DNA of 64,000 nucleotides from Pelobacter propionicus DSM 2379 (GTDB lineage: Bacteria > Desulfobacterota > Desulfuromonadia > Geobacterales > Pseudopelobacteraceae): contig NC_008607.1 of assembly GCF_000015045.1 (NCBI RefSeq), positions 1 through 64,000 on the forward strand. Reading direction: 5' to 3'. The notes beneath the pieces are model-generated. The model saw only the letters and a list, made by a program, of their open reading frames with translations. It was not told the origin of the DNA and did no database searches. Numbering within the stretch: the stretch's first letter is position 1; each line of letters starts with the position of its first letter. Below, one piece after another: positions 27,796 to 34,274 of this stretch. The position numbers were made by a program, and so were the translations under genes.

Positions 27796-27936
27796 ATGAA
27801 AAAAACGTCGTTGCTCATAGGATTACTGCTAATTGTGTCGCTGTTATCCGCTTGCGCAGAGTTTGATAATTTTGCCAACCGCTCTGACCAGTATGGCAGT
27901 GCTGACGGCAATCACAGCAGTCACTCGCATCATTAG
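27796..27936 (+). CDS. 46-aa lipoprotein with histidine-rich tail
   Basis: A short frame starts at the ATG 23 bases after the pump gene: MKKTSLLIGLLLIVSLLSAC is a signal peptide with a clear lipobox (LSAC). The mature peptide is only about 26 residues and ends NHSSHSHH. A tiny metal-binding lipoprotein at the end of a copper efflux operon is plausible. The ribosome site is weak, so translation may be coupled to the pump gene. No family is recognised. Confidence 0.6.
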   Translation: MKKTSLLIGLLLIVSLLSACAEFDNFANRSDQYGSADGNHSSHSHH

Positions 27937-28002
27937 GTCTTTACTGTTTTGGTATCATGCTGATGTTCTTGCGAGAGTAAGGCTGAAAAGGGAAGGTGCA
28001 TT

Positions 28003-28575
28003 ATGAGAATAATAATTTTGGTGGCATGGGCAATTGTAATGGTGTCAATCGCTGGCTGCGCAGGCAACCGGGAAACGGTATTGAAGGCGACTGCGCAAAC
28101 CCGACATGATATTTTTCAGGTGGTTCCGTCATCACAAATCGTCCCCGGAAAGGCTCTATTGAAGATCGAATTCCCGATTAAAACCTACAAAGCCCGTTTA
28201 GGCGGCAAGTATTTCAAACATAATGACCCACCTTACACTGCGATTGTAAACATCGACGGACAAACAGTGGAATTGACGGACGAACCAGTATTGGAGGATC
28301 TATCGGGTGATTTCATGAAAAACCCCGAAGTGGGAACCGGATGGAAGTACGTTTTTAAGAAAATTTTGCAACTTAAGCCGGGTTCTCACCGGATTACCAT
28401 TGCCATTCCGTTGTCGAACATCGTTACCGAAAAGTCAATAAACCTTAAAGATGGTGAAAATATATTGAAAATTGGGCCTAAATATATAACCCCTGTATCG
28501 AGATACAGCCGCTACCCAAGATTTTCTCATGGACTTAGCGGTATTACGGTTCAGCTCAATTCACAGGTTTTGTAA
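28003..28575 (+). CDS. Exported lipoprotein, unknown function
   Basis: The signal peptide ends in a lipobox (SIAGC), followed by a beta-rich mature domain of about 170 residues (ALLKIEFPIKTYKARLGGKYF; PPYTAIVNIDGQTVEL; LKPGSHRITIAIPLSN). I recognise no named family. The segment YTAIVNIDGQTVELTDEP...PGSHRITI resembles domains that carry an extensible beta-sandwich. A good ribosome site (GGAAGGTG) precedes the ATG. It sits between the efflux operon and the sigma-54-controlled gene at 28757. Confidence 0.7.
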   Translation: MRIIILVAWAIVMVSIAGCAGNRETVLKATAQTRHDIFQVVPSSQIVPGKALLKIEFPIKTYKARLGGKYFKHNDPPYTAIVNIDGQTVELTDEPVLEDLSGDFMKNPEVGTGWKYVFKKILQLKPGSHRITIAIPLSNIVTEKSINLKDGENILKIGPKYITPVSRYSRYPRFSHGLSGITVQLNSQVL

Positions 28576-28605
28576 CTTGTTGCTACAGGAAGAGTGTTTA
28601 TAGTG

Positions 28606-28706
28606 GAATATACTACACATGTGATGAATATTCTCTATATCTCTGATTCGGACAAACAGTAATCACCAGCAATAATAGATTGTTATATTTTGGCACAGCA
28701 AATGCT
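28606..28706 (+). promoter_or_regulatory. Sigma-54 promoter with upstream paired boxes
   Basis: TGGCACAGCAAATGCT at 28691-28706 has the exact GG-N10-GC spacing of a sigma-54 promoter. Upstream, GAATATAC at 28606-28613 and GAATATTC at 28626-28633 are 20 bases apart, matching the enhancer boxes at 15287 and 21628. The gene starts 50 bases downstream. This is the clearest sigma-54 promoter in the copper region. Confidence 0.7.
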
Positions 28707-28756
28707 GTTAGAAATATATCAGAACACATACACCTGATCAAAGGAGAATTCGTAAC

Positions 28757-29224
28757 ATGAGAAGAATGGCCGTACTCATTGCAGCACTCTTTGCCTTCGC
28801 AGCACCCGTAGCCTCTTTCGCCGGAATGGACCACGATTCCATGGATATGGGGCATGGCAGCCATCAGGGTGATATAGCACATCAGGAAGTTGTGGATGGC
28901 GTCAAGGTAACCTTCAAGGTCATGAGCATGAAAGAGCACATGAAAACCATGAACATGGAAATGCCAAGCGGAATGAAAGAGACACACCATATCGCGGTCG
29001 AATTCAAGGATGCCAAAACGGGCAAGGCCCTGACCGAGGGTGAAGTGAAGGTCAAGCTACAGAAACCGGACAAAACCGCCCAGGCCAAGAATCTGATGGG
29101 AATGCAGGGGCATTTCGGAGCCGATTTCGACCTGTCGAAAAAAGGGAAATATGGCGTAATGAGCAAGTTTCAACTGAAGGATGGTAAAGTGCGCAGCACA
29201 AAATTTTGGTATACTGTCAAGTAG
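28757..29224 (+). CDS. Met/His-rich periplasmic protein, sigma-54 controlled
   Basis: A signal peptide (AVLIAALFAFAAPVASFA) is followed by a Met/His-rich stretch (GMDHDSMDMGHGSHQG) and a beta-rich domain of about 110 residues (ETHHIAVEFKDAKTGKALTEG; FGADFDLSKKGKYGVMSKFQL). The domain has the immunoglobulin-like pattern of YtkA/CopC-like proteins. The Met/His segment is typical of Cu(I)/Ag(I) buffering in the periplasm. A paralogue with the same ending (KFWYTV) is at 56548-57000, also behind a sigma-54 promoter. I take it as a copper-inducible periplasmic binding protein. Confidence 0.78.
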   Translation: MRRMAVLIAALFAFAAPVASFAGMDHDSMDMGHGSHQGDIAHQEVVDGVKVTFKVMSMKEHMKTMNMEMPSGMKETHHIAVEFKDAKTGKALTEGEVKVKLQKPDKTAQAKNLMGMQGHFGADFDLSKKGKYGVMSKFQLKDGKVRSTKFWYTVK

Positions 29225-29268
29225 GGCAACACAAGACGGAGAAAACAAAACAACACGGGAGGTGTACG

Positions 29269-29532
29269 ATGAGAAGGTTACTATTGGTTTTGACGGCAGT
29301 GGGCCTGTTCGGTGCAATGCCTGCGTTTGCTGGGCATGCTGATATGAAGATGGAGCATGAAGGTGCAAGGCAGTGTGCTTTACAGTCAGAATCGATTCAA
29401 GAGAAGGTCAAACGATTGGAAGCTGAAATAGCGAAGGGTGAAAAGAAATACAGCGCCGAGGATTTGAAAAAACTCGAGAATAAATTGAAAGAAACCAATG
29501 ATTTTATAGACAAAATGAAAACATCTCAATAG
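29269..29532 (+). CDS. Small exported coiled-coil protein
   Basis: The ATG at 29269 has GGGAGG 6 bases upstream and starts a signal peptide (LLLVLTAVGLFGAMPAFAG), followed by HADMKMEHEGARQC and a charged amphipathic helix (KVKRLEAEIAKGEKKYSAEDLKKLENKLKE). A longer reading from 29206 has no signal peptide. The Met/His segment suggests metal contact. It is 44 bases after the previous gene and is followed by a strong hairpin, so the two probably form a sigma-54-driven operon. Function unknown. Confidence 0.75.
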   Translation: MRRLLLVLTAVGLFGAMPAFAGHADMKMEHEGARQCALQSESIQEKVKRLEAEIAKGEKKYSAEDLKKLENKLKETNDFIDKMKTSQ

Positions 29533-29542
29533 AGGTGGTCAC

Positions 29543-29575
29543 CTGGGGCGAGCTTAAGGGCTCGCCCCAGCTTTA
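29543..29575 (+). terminator. Intrinsic terminator-like hairpin
   Basis: CTGGGGCGAGC and GCTCGCCCCAG form a perfect 11-bp stem with a 6-base loop, followed by CTTTA. The uridine tract is weak, but the stem and position right after the 29269 gene fit a terminator. Confidence 0.65.
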
Positions 29576-29589
29576 TCAGCGCAATTACC

Positions 29590-30450
29590 ATGAAAAAAAT
29601 ACTATCCATTATCATCACCATAGCATTAGCCGGTTTTCTGATATACGGCATCACCTTTCAGAAAAAGGAGATTCCCGACGAGAGGCCTGGAAAGGTAGTG
29701 GCAACCACTGCCTATGAGAAGTATTTTGGCCCCGCTCCTCCGGTGGACAAAGGTACGGCGTACGCTTTTGTGATCTATTTCCCTTCTCGCAAAGAACCGG
29801 GCAAAGTTGTTCCGTTTCCATTTTTTACTTTTGACGAGGGCAGCATCAAAAAAGTTGCCATCGAGCGACTGCTGGTCGGCATGGATATCGGCAGTTACCA
29901 TGGAGAATTCTTTCCTTTCCCAAGCGGGATCCGTCTGATTGCAATCAACGATGAGCAGGGAATGGTAACGGTAAACATCAGCAAGGAGTTGAACACGGTA
30001 ACTGAAGCGGCGACCGCACATGCGCTTGACTTGACCTTGTACCAGTTCAAGGGAGTCAAGGGAGTTCGGCTCCAGGTAGAAGGAAAGGAAAGTCCATTAA
30101 GCGTTTTGGTAAAAAATGTTGATGACAATGCCGTCCAACAGCCCTCACCCCCACGCCTTTTGAGTGTTACCGCTATGAGGGATAAGGGGGCCAAGAACAT
30201 TGAAGACGTGAATGCCTTTTTCGATCGCCCAGTGGAGGTCAAGGAATTGAAACTGCTCTCCAGGGATGGGCAACCGTTCGCCGGCGATCTGTTTCACTCT
30301 GTTTTTGACATGGCGGCAGTGCTCAAGCCGAAAGATCCGGAGCAGTTCAAGGAGCGCATGCCAATCAAGGTACACTGGAAAGTGATCGACAAGCTGGGCA
30401 GGCAGGCTGAGGGTGATAGTGTCTGGCCTTTGGAGGTAAAGGAACATTGA
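29590..30450 (+). CDS. Membrane-anchored GerMN-domain protein
   Basis: One N-terminal membrane helix (ILSIIITIALAGFLIYGI) is followed by a GerMN domain (about residues 70-175: IERLLVGMDIG, FPSGIRLIAINDEQGMVTVNISKELN, LTLYQFKGVKGVRLQVEG) and a second beta-rich domain to the end. GerMN domains occur in spore germination proteins and in exported proteins of other bacteria, where their role is poorly known. It starts 58 bases after the hairpin and is 22 bases before the cytochrome gene, so those two are probably co-transcribed. Confidence 0.75.
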   Translation: MKKILSIIITIALAGFLIYGITFQKKEIPDERPGKVVATTAYEKYFGPAPPVDKGTAYAFVIYFPSRKEPGKVVPFPFFTFDEGSIKKVAIERLLVGMDIGSYHGEFFPFPSGIRLIAINDEQGMVTVNISKELNTVTEAATAHALDLTLYQFKGVKGVRLQVEGKESPLSVLVKNVDDNAVQQPSPPRLLSVTAMRDKGAKNIEDVNAFFDRPVEVKELKLLSRDGQPFAGDLFHSVFDMAAVLKPKDPEQFKERMPIKVHWKVIDKLGRQAEGDSVWPLEVKEH

Positions 30451-30472
30451 GCAACAAACCTTTGGAGGGAAC

Positions 30473-30910
30473 ATGAGAAAAGGATGCATTGTTACCGTGA
30501 TGTGCCTTGTTTTTGGAGCTATAGCCATGAACGGACTTGCATTTGCTCATGGTATGGAAAAGCATGACAAGGCAACAATGGACGACGTGCAGATGAAGAA
30601 ACTGCATTCCATGATGCCGATGTTTTCCGAAGTATCAGCAAAACTGGAAACGGCTCTTGAGAAAAAAAATATAGTTGCCGTTGAAGCGGAAGCCGGTAAA
30701 CTTTTAAAATCTGTGCCCGACTTGAAAAAATCGAAACCGCACAAGAATATCAAACAACGGAAGAAATATGTAGAACTGGCGACCAATTTGGAAATGGCGG
30801 TAAATCATACAGTTTCTTTAGCTCAAAAGAGTGATTTTGCAGGGGCAAAAGTAGCATTCAAGAAAGTTGAGGAAGCCTGCGCCGCATGCCATACAAAGTT
30901 CCGTGATTGA
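30473..30910 (+). CDS. Small class II (c'-like) cytochrome c
   Basis: A signal peptide (IVTVMCLVFGAIAMNGLAFA) is followed by a helical domain ending in a C-terminal haem-binding motif CAACH (EACAACHTKFRD). A C-terminal CxxCH after a four-helix bundle is the hallmark of cytochrome c'/c-556. The N-terminal Met/His (HGMEKHDKATMDD) is compatible with metal exposure. It may carry electrons or bind small ligands in the periplasm. A damaged copy of its 3' end occurs at 31611-31690. A ribosome site (GGAGGG) precedes the ATG. Confidence 0.85.
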   Translation: MRKGCIVTVMCLVFGAIAMNGLAFAHGMEKHDKATMDDVQMKKLHSMMPMFSEVSAKLETALEKKNIVAVEAEAGKLLKSVPDLKKSKPHKNIKQRKKYVELATNLEMAVNHTVSLAQKSDFAGAKVAFKKVEEACAACHTKFRD

Positions 30911-30940
30911 TCCCGCCGTAACTCACGGGGAGGGAGGTAC

Positions 30941-31054
30941 ATGGGAAAAGCAAACGCTTTAGCGGATAAATACACTTGTATAAATAGAGGTCGTCCATTC
31001 GAGCTTTGGGCTAAACAGACGGAAGTTTGTTTTATAAGGAAGGAGTATAATTAA
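30941..31054 (+). pseudogene. Truncated copy of the 31721 gene start
   Basis: The frame begins MGKANALADK, matching MEKANALSER at 31721, including the upstream ribosome-site region, and then diverges to a stop at 31054. It is the 5' fragment of a duplicated gene, placed directly after the cytochrome gene. With 31611-31720 it brackets the lipoprotein gene at 31164. Confidence 0.65.
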
Positions 31055-31163
31055 AAAGTGTAGGTATGATTTCAGTGAATCACAGTATTTGATGATTTCA
31101 AAGTGTGGAGCATTGCAAGCCTGACTCAAAAATACACCTTACAGACCAAAGAGGAGAATAATC

Positions 31164-31523
31164 GTGAGAAAGATAACTATATTTAGTTTATTCGCCGCAA
31201 TCTTGATCATTGCTGCAGCCGGTTGCGCCACGCTGCAGACAACAGGCCATAAGTACTTCATGAAAGGCCAGATTCTCGACGTAAGCGACGGGGAAGTATA
31301 TCTCTGCATCGGAAGTGCTGAGGGAGCTAAAGCAGAGCAGGAATTTTTCGTCTACAGGCACATAAAGCTTCCATATGCTGGTTCAAAGCAAACGGCTCCG
31401 AGCTTTAAACGAGAATCGGTAGGATCGGTGAAGATCACGCAAGTTGTTGATGAGCATTTTGCAAGGGCTAATATTCTTAGTGGCAACATCATGGTAAATG
31501 ACGTAGCGGAATTGGCTCCTTAA
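31164..31523 (+). CDS. Small lipoprotein related to the 10128 protein
   Basis: A GTG start with GAGGAG upstream opens a signal peptide with lipobox (AAAGC). The mature domain of about 100 residues has the same arrangement as the exported protein at 10128: a KGQILDVSDGEVYLCIGSAEGAKAEQEF first half, then ESVGSVKITQVVDEHFARANILSGNIMVNDVAE. It lies inside a roughly 0.7-kb segment flanked by duplicated cytochrome/31721 sequences, so it was probably inserted here together with its upstream region. Function unknown. Confidence 0.72.
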   Translation: MRKITIFSLFAAILIIAAAGCATLQTTGHKYFMKGQILDVSDGEVYLCIGSAEGAKAEQEFFVYRHIKLPYAGSKQTAPSFKRESVGSVKITQVVDEHFARANILSGNIMVNDVAELAP

Positions 31524-31610
31524 AGGCCCTTCTTGTCCACTGCTCCTATGTGGCTCACCATAAGCAATTAATTGAGTTCTTGAACGTTTTGTTTTAGATC
31601 TCAGTTCCGC

Positions 31611-31690
31611 AATTGCTTTTGCAGCGGCACAAGCTGCACTCAAGAAAGTCGTGCAGCTTGTGCCGCATGCCATGCGAAATTCCATGATTG
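31611..31690 (+). pseudogene. Frameshifted copy of the cytochrome 3' end
   Basis: The sequence matches 30838-30910, the last part of the c'-type cytochrome gene. In one frame it reads AALKKV and in another CAACHAKFHD and stop, so a frameshift separates the two halves. It is followed by the same spacer (GATCCCGCCGTAAC) as the intact gene. It is a remnant of a duplication of about 130 bp. Confidence 0.7.
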
Positions 31691-31720
31691 ATCCCGCCGT
31701 AACGTAGGGGAGATAAGCAC

Positions 31721-32362
31721 ATGGAAAAGGCAAACGCGTTATCGGAAAGAATAGTCAACAGACTTGAACAACACAGACACGATCTTGCCGAAAAGCAGCA
31801 GCAACTCGACAGCAAGATGAAGGAAATGCTGAAACAACGGGAAAGGCTGGCCACCATTGCCATGCGCACTCTTGAAACAGTTATTCTTCCGCGCATGGAA
31901 GAACTGGCACGACATTTCGACAATGCCAAGGTTTCGGTTCTGCAGACGGATACAGATTTCAGTTGCGTCTGTGAATTTCTCCATACTGCGCGATTTCCGG
32001 CAATCGTCAGGCTTGTTATTGCTCTGTTGCCGAGCAATAATGAAGCGTTCACCGCCCGCTATGATCTAAACATCCTCCCTGTGCTGATGGAATACAACCG
32101 GAACGTTGAAAATATCTTTCCAGTTGAAGACAGTGAAAAAGTTCTTGCTGCTTGGGTGGAAGACAGAATTCTCGATTTTATCGATACCTACCTTCGCTTG
32201 GAAAGCCATCCTTTTTATCAAAAGGACAACACTGTCATTGATATTGTCTGTGGTATGCGTATTCCGGTGACATCCGCAACAAGCTCTGTTGAGCGGCATG
32301 GCCGGATATTCTACTTCTGCTCGGAGCATTGTAAAGACGCTTTTCTCAAGGGAAACAGCTGA
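31721..32362 (+). CDS. Coiled-coil protein with C-terminal YHS metal-binding domain
   Basis: The first 60 residues form a charged coiled coil (NRLEQHRHDLAEKQQQLDSKMK). A middle helical region follows, and the C-terminus is a YHS/TRASH-type domain (DIVCGMRIPVTSATSS...YFCSEHCKDAFLKG) with cysteines placed for metal binding. YHS domains occur in copper pumps and chaperones. No signal peptide is seen, so it is probably cytoplasmic. Its ribosome site is GGGGAG. A truncated copy of its start precedes the lipoprotein gene upstream. Confidence 0.75.
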   Translation: MEKANALSERIVNRLEQHRHDLAEKQQQLDSKMKEMLKQRERLATIAMRTLETVILPRMEELARHFDNAKVSVLQTDTDFSCVCEFLHTARFPAIVRLVIALLPSNNEAFTARYDLNILPVLMEYNRNVENIFPVEDSEKVLAAWVEDRILDFIDTYLRLESHPFYQKDNTVIDIVCGMRIPVTSATSSVERHGRIFYFCSEHCKDAFLKGNS

Positions 32363-32421
32363 AAGCCATGGTATTACCGCAAGCATGGGATTGTTTGCGG
32401 CTTTGGGTCAAAGTGCCTGAG

Positions 32422-32934
32422 ATGATAAAAATAATCTCGCTAATTATGTTAGTAATACTGGCAGGTTCGAATGCGTCTGCCTATCGTTATAGTAAATACA
32501 ATTTAGAAATAGATTTTCCTGATGGATGGGAATCTGGTGAAGGCCTGTTTTATGGAACCAAGGTGATTACTACCGTTCACAAGAGTGGTAATGCAGTAAT
32601 TAAAATTGTAACTAACGGTAATGCTTTCCATAGATATAAGAAGTTTGACAACATGGGAGAAGCGTTTTCTAAATATATCAATGATAAAATATTGTACCCT
32701 ATGGCAACTGATACATGTAAAAGCCCAATAATAATTGGCAATCCGCATAGAGATATTATTAATGGAAATAAAGCGGTTGTCAGCGATTTTACATGTGGTA
32801 AAGACCCAATGACTTATATAGCTGTTTTTGGCAATAACAGAACATATGTAATCTGGGGGTTTTCAAGACTGAAAGACAAATCAGTAATGACAACGATAAA
32901 AAAGTCACTCTGTACTTTTAAGATTATAGAGTGA
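32422..32934 (+). CDS. Small exported protein, unknown
   Basis: The signal peptide (IISLIMLVILAGSNASA) favours the ATG at 32422 over one at 32368, which would add 18 non-secretory residues. The mature domain of about 150 residues (YNLEIDFPDGWESGEGLFYGTKVI...TYVIWGFSRLKDKSVMTTIKKSLCTFKI) resembles lipoprotein-like domains that begin with 'DFPxGW', a pattern of PsbP-like folds. Two cysteines (TCKS, TCGK) could form a disulphide. The region is AT-rich compared with the copper genes. Not assigned to a named family. Confidence 0.65.
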   Translation: MIKIISLIMLVILAGSNASAYRYSKYNLEIDFPDGWESGEGLFYGTKVITTVHKSGNAVIKIVTNGNAFHRYKKFDNMGEAFSKYINDKILYPMATDTCKSPIIIGNPHRDIINGNKAVVSDFTCGKDPMTYIAVFGNNRTYVIWGFSRLKDKSVMTTIKKSLCTFKIIE

Positions 32935-32979
32935 TTAGTTTTCTTCCATAGAGTAAGATCAAAACATCAAGGAGGTGCT

Positions 32980-33201
32980 ATGGTACGAACCCAAAAACAG
33001 AAGTTAAAAGTAACCAACACACTACGCAATAAAAAGAGTAAAAAAGAGCATTTACAGAACATAATTTCGCTTCGAATCAACGACAAACAGAAAATGACGC
33101 TGGAAAAGTTGTCCAAGGCTACATCCAAAAGCATCTCTGATATCGTGAGGGAGGCGGTAAACCTCTGGAGTGCCAAGCGACGAAAACTGTGCCTGGATTA
33201 A
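32980..33201 (+). CDS. Ribbon-helix-helix DNA-binding protein
   Basis: A strong ribosome site (AAGGAGG) precedes this 73-aa basic protein: a lysine-rich N-terminal extension, then ISLRINDKQKMTLEKLSKATSKSISDIVREAVNLWSAKR, the strand-helix-helix pattern of CopG-like regulators. Such proteins act as antitoxins or plasmid copy regulators. No toxin gene is adjacent. A clear terminator follows at 33263-33301. It resembles the RHH protein encoded at 2206 only in fold. Confidence 0.6.
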   Translation: MVRTQKQKLKVTNTLRNKKSKKEHLQNIISLRINDKQKMTLEKLSKATSKSISDIVREAVNLWSAKRRKLCLD

Positions 33202-33262
33202 CCAGCGGAAAACACTATTTACATACACCATTCCCATCCCTTTATAGAAAAGGATTAAGAAG

Positions 33263-33301
33263 GCGTATGGAGGTAACTCCCCATACGCCCCCATTTTTTT
33301 G
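33263..33301 (+). terminator. Rho-independent terminator
   Basis: GGCGTATGGAGG and CTCCCCATACGCC form a long stem with a four-to-five-base loop, followed by CCCATTTTTTT. It closes the RHH gene unit and marks the end of the copper-region transcription before the transposition genes. Confidence 0.85.
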
Positions 33302-33482
33302 GTTCATCCAGGAATTCTCTTCTCTCTCCTCATTGTCCTTCTAAAAATTAACGCAAAACACTTGTTTTCCGACATCTCTGATATGAAATAATTCATTTAC
33401 TACTCCTTATCGCTGAACAAGAGATCGTGGTCAGGAATTTTGACGGAATCCACAAAAAAAGTGTTTCGGTTGCTGTTTATTT

Positions 33483-34112
33483 CTAATGATTCTGTACATT
33501 TTCCCCTGCGCTATGTTTCGCTTCTCGTACAACAGCCATATGATTGAAAAACGTCCGTCGGCTGATACCGAAAGCTATGCATACTTTTGATGCTGAATTA
33601 TTCGAATTTTCATAAAGAATGCGGGCTTGCTCCAGTTTAGCTGGATCGATTTTCGGTCTGCCTCCCGTCTTTCCCCGTGCCTTCGCCGCCTCGCGCCCTG
33701 CGGCAGCTCTCTCGGCTTTTAATTCTCGCTCCATTTGATTGATGGCTCCAATGATGGAGAGAAAGGCTCTGCCAGTTGCCGACGAAGTATCGATGTTTTC
33801 CTGAAGGGAAACCAAATTGATGCCTTTTGTTTCAAACTCCTGGACAAGTTGCAAGAGGTGCATCAGGGAACGTGTCATCCGGCTGAGTTCGGTCACAACA
33901 AGCAGATCCCCGGGCCTGAGAAAGTCCATAAGCTTGGTCCACTCTGGACGGTTCTCCGCTACACCACTTGCTTTATCGGTGAAGACCCTGATGCAACCCG
34001 CTTTCGTAAGGGCATCGAGCTGGGAATCGAGGTTCTGACCAATGGTGCTTACCCTGGCGTAGCCAATTCTGTTTGATGTCGTCGCTTTCATGTGCATATA
34101 CCTACCATACAA
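33483..34112 (-). CDS. tnpR: Tn3-family resolvase (serine recombinase)
   Basis: This is a serine site-specific recombinase that resolves cointegrates formed by Tn3-type transposition. The N-terminal catalytic domain carries the nucleophile in IGYARVSTIGQ, with ELSRMTRSLMHLL and TGRAFLSIIGAINQMERELKAER in the later catalytic part. The C-terminal helix-turn-helix is near residues 165-200 (SASKVCIAFGISRRTFFNHM). It is divergent from tnpA, as in Tn3 itself, with a 162-base gap holding probable res sites. Three possible starts exist; the ATG at 34091 (MKATTSN) is closest to usual resolvase N-termini. Confidence 0.9.
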   Translation of the reverse strand: MYGRYMHMKATTSNRIGYARVSTIGQNLDSQLDALTKAGCIRVFTDKASGVAENRPEWTKLMDFLRPGDLLVVTELSRMTRSLMHLLQLVQEFETKGINLVSLQENIDTSSATGRAFLSIIGAINQMERELKAERAAAGREAAKARGKTGGRPKIDPAKLEQARILYENSNNSASKVCIAFGISRRTFFNHMAVVREAKHSAGENVQNH

Positions 34113-34274
34113 TCATCTTATTTGCACTTTACTTTTTGCAGCGGTTTTTGCACCAGATTTCAGGGTAAAGAAGATTTCATGGACAATGGTTTGTGGGTAG
34201 TATAGAAAGTATACTTTTTGCACTTCAAGCTGATACACCGATACGCTTGGCCGTGCCAATCGTGATGAGGTCGT
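34113..34274. promoter_or_regulatory. Probable res region and divergent promoters
   Basis: The tnpR-tnpA gap contains a perfect AAAGTATACTTT dyad at 34206-34217. It also has three copies of TTTTTGCA/TTTGCAC (near 34126, 34138 and 34153) and another TTTTTGCAC after the dyad. In Tn3-type elements this position holds three resolvase-binding subsites that also regulate both genes. Subsite limits cannot be set from sequence alone. Confidence 0.55.

Noticed and set aside
31106-31120. GG-N10-GC spacing upstream of the 31164 gene
   Set aside because: The surrounding bases (TGGAGC, CAAGC) do not resemble TGGCAC and TTGCA, and no paired boxes lie upstream.
33202-33482. Search for the resolvase-side terminal repeat next to tnpR
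   Set aside because: No GGGG-N5-CCAACAT sequence is present here; only a terminator and AT-rich sequence were found.
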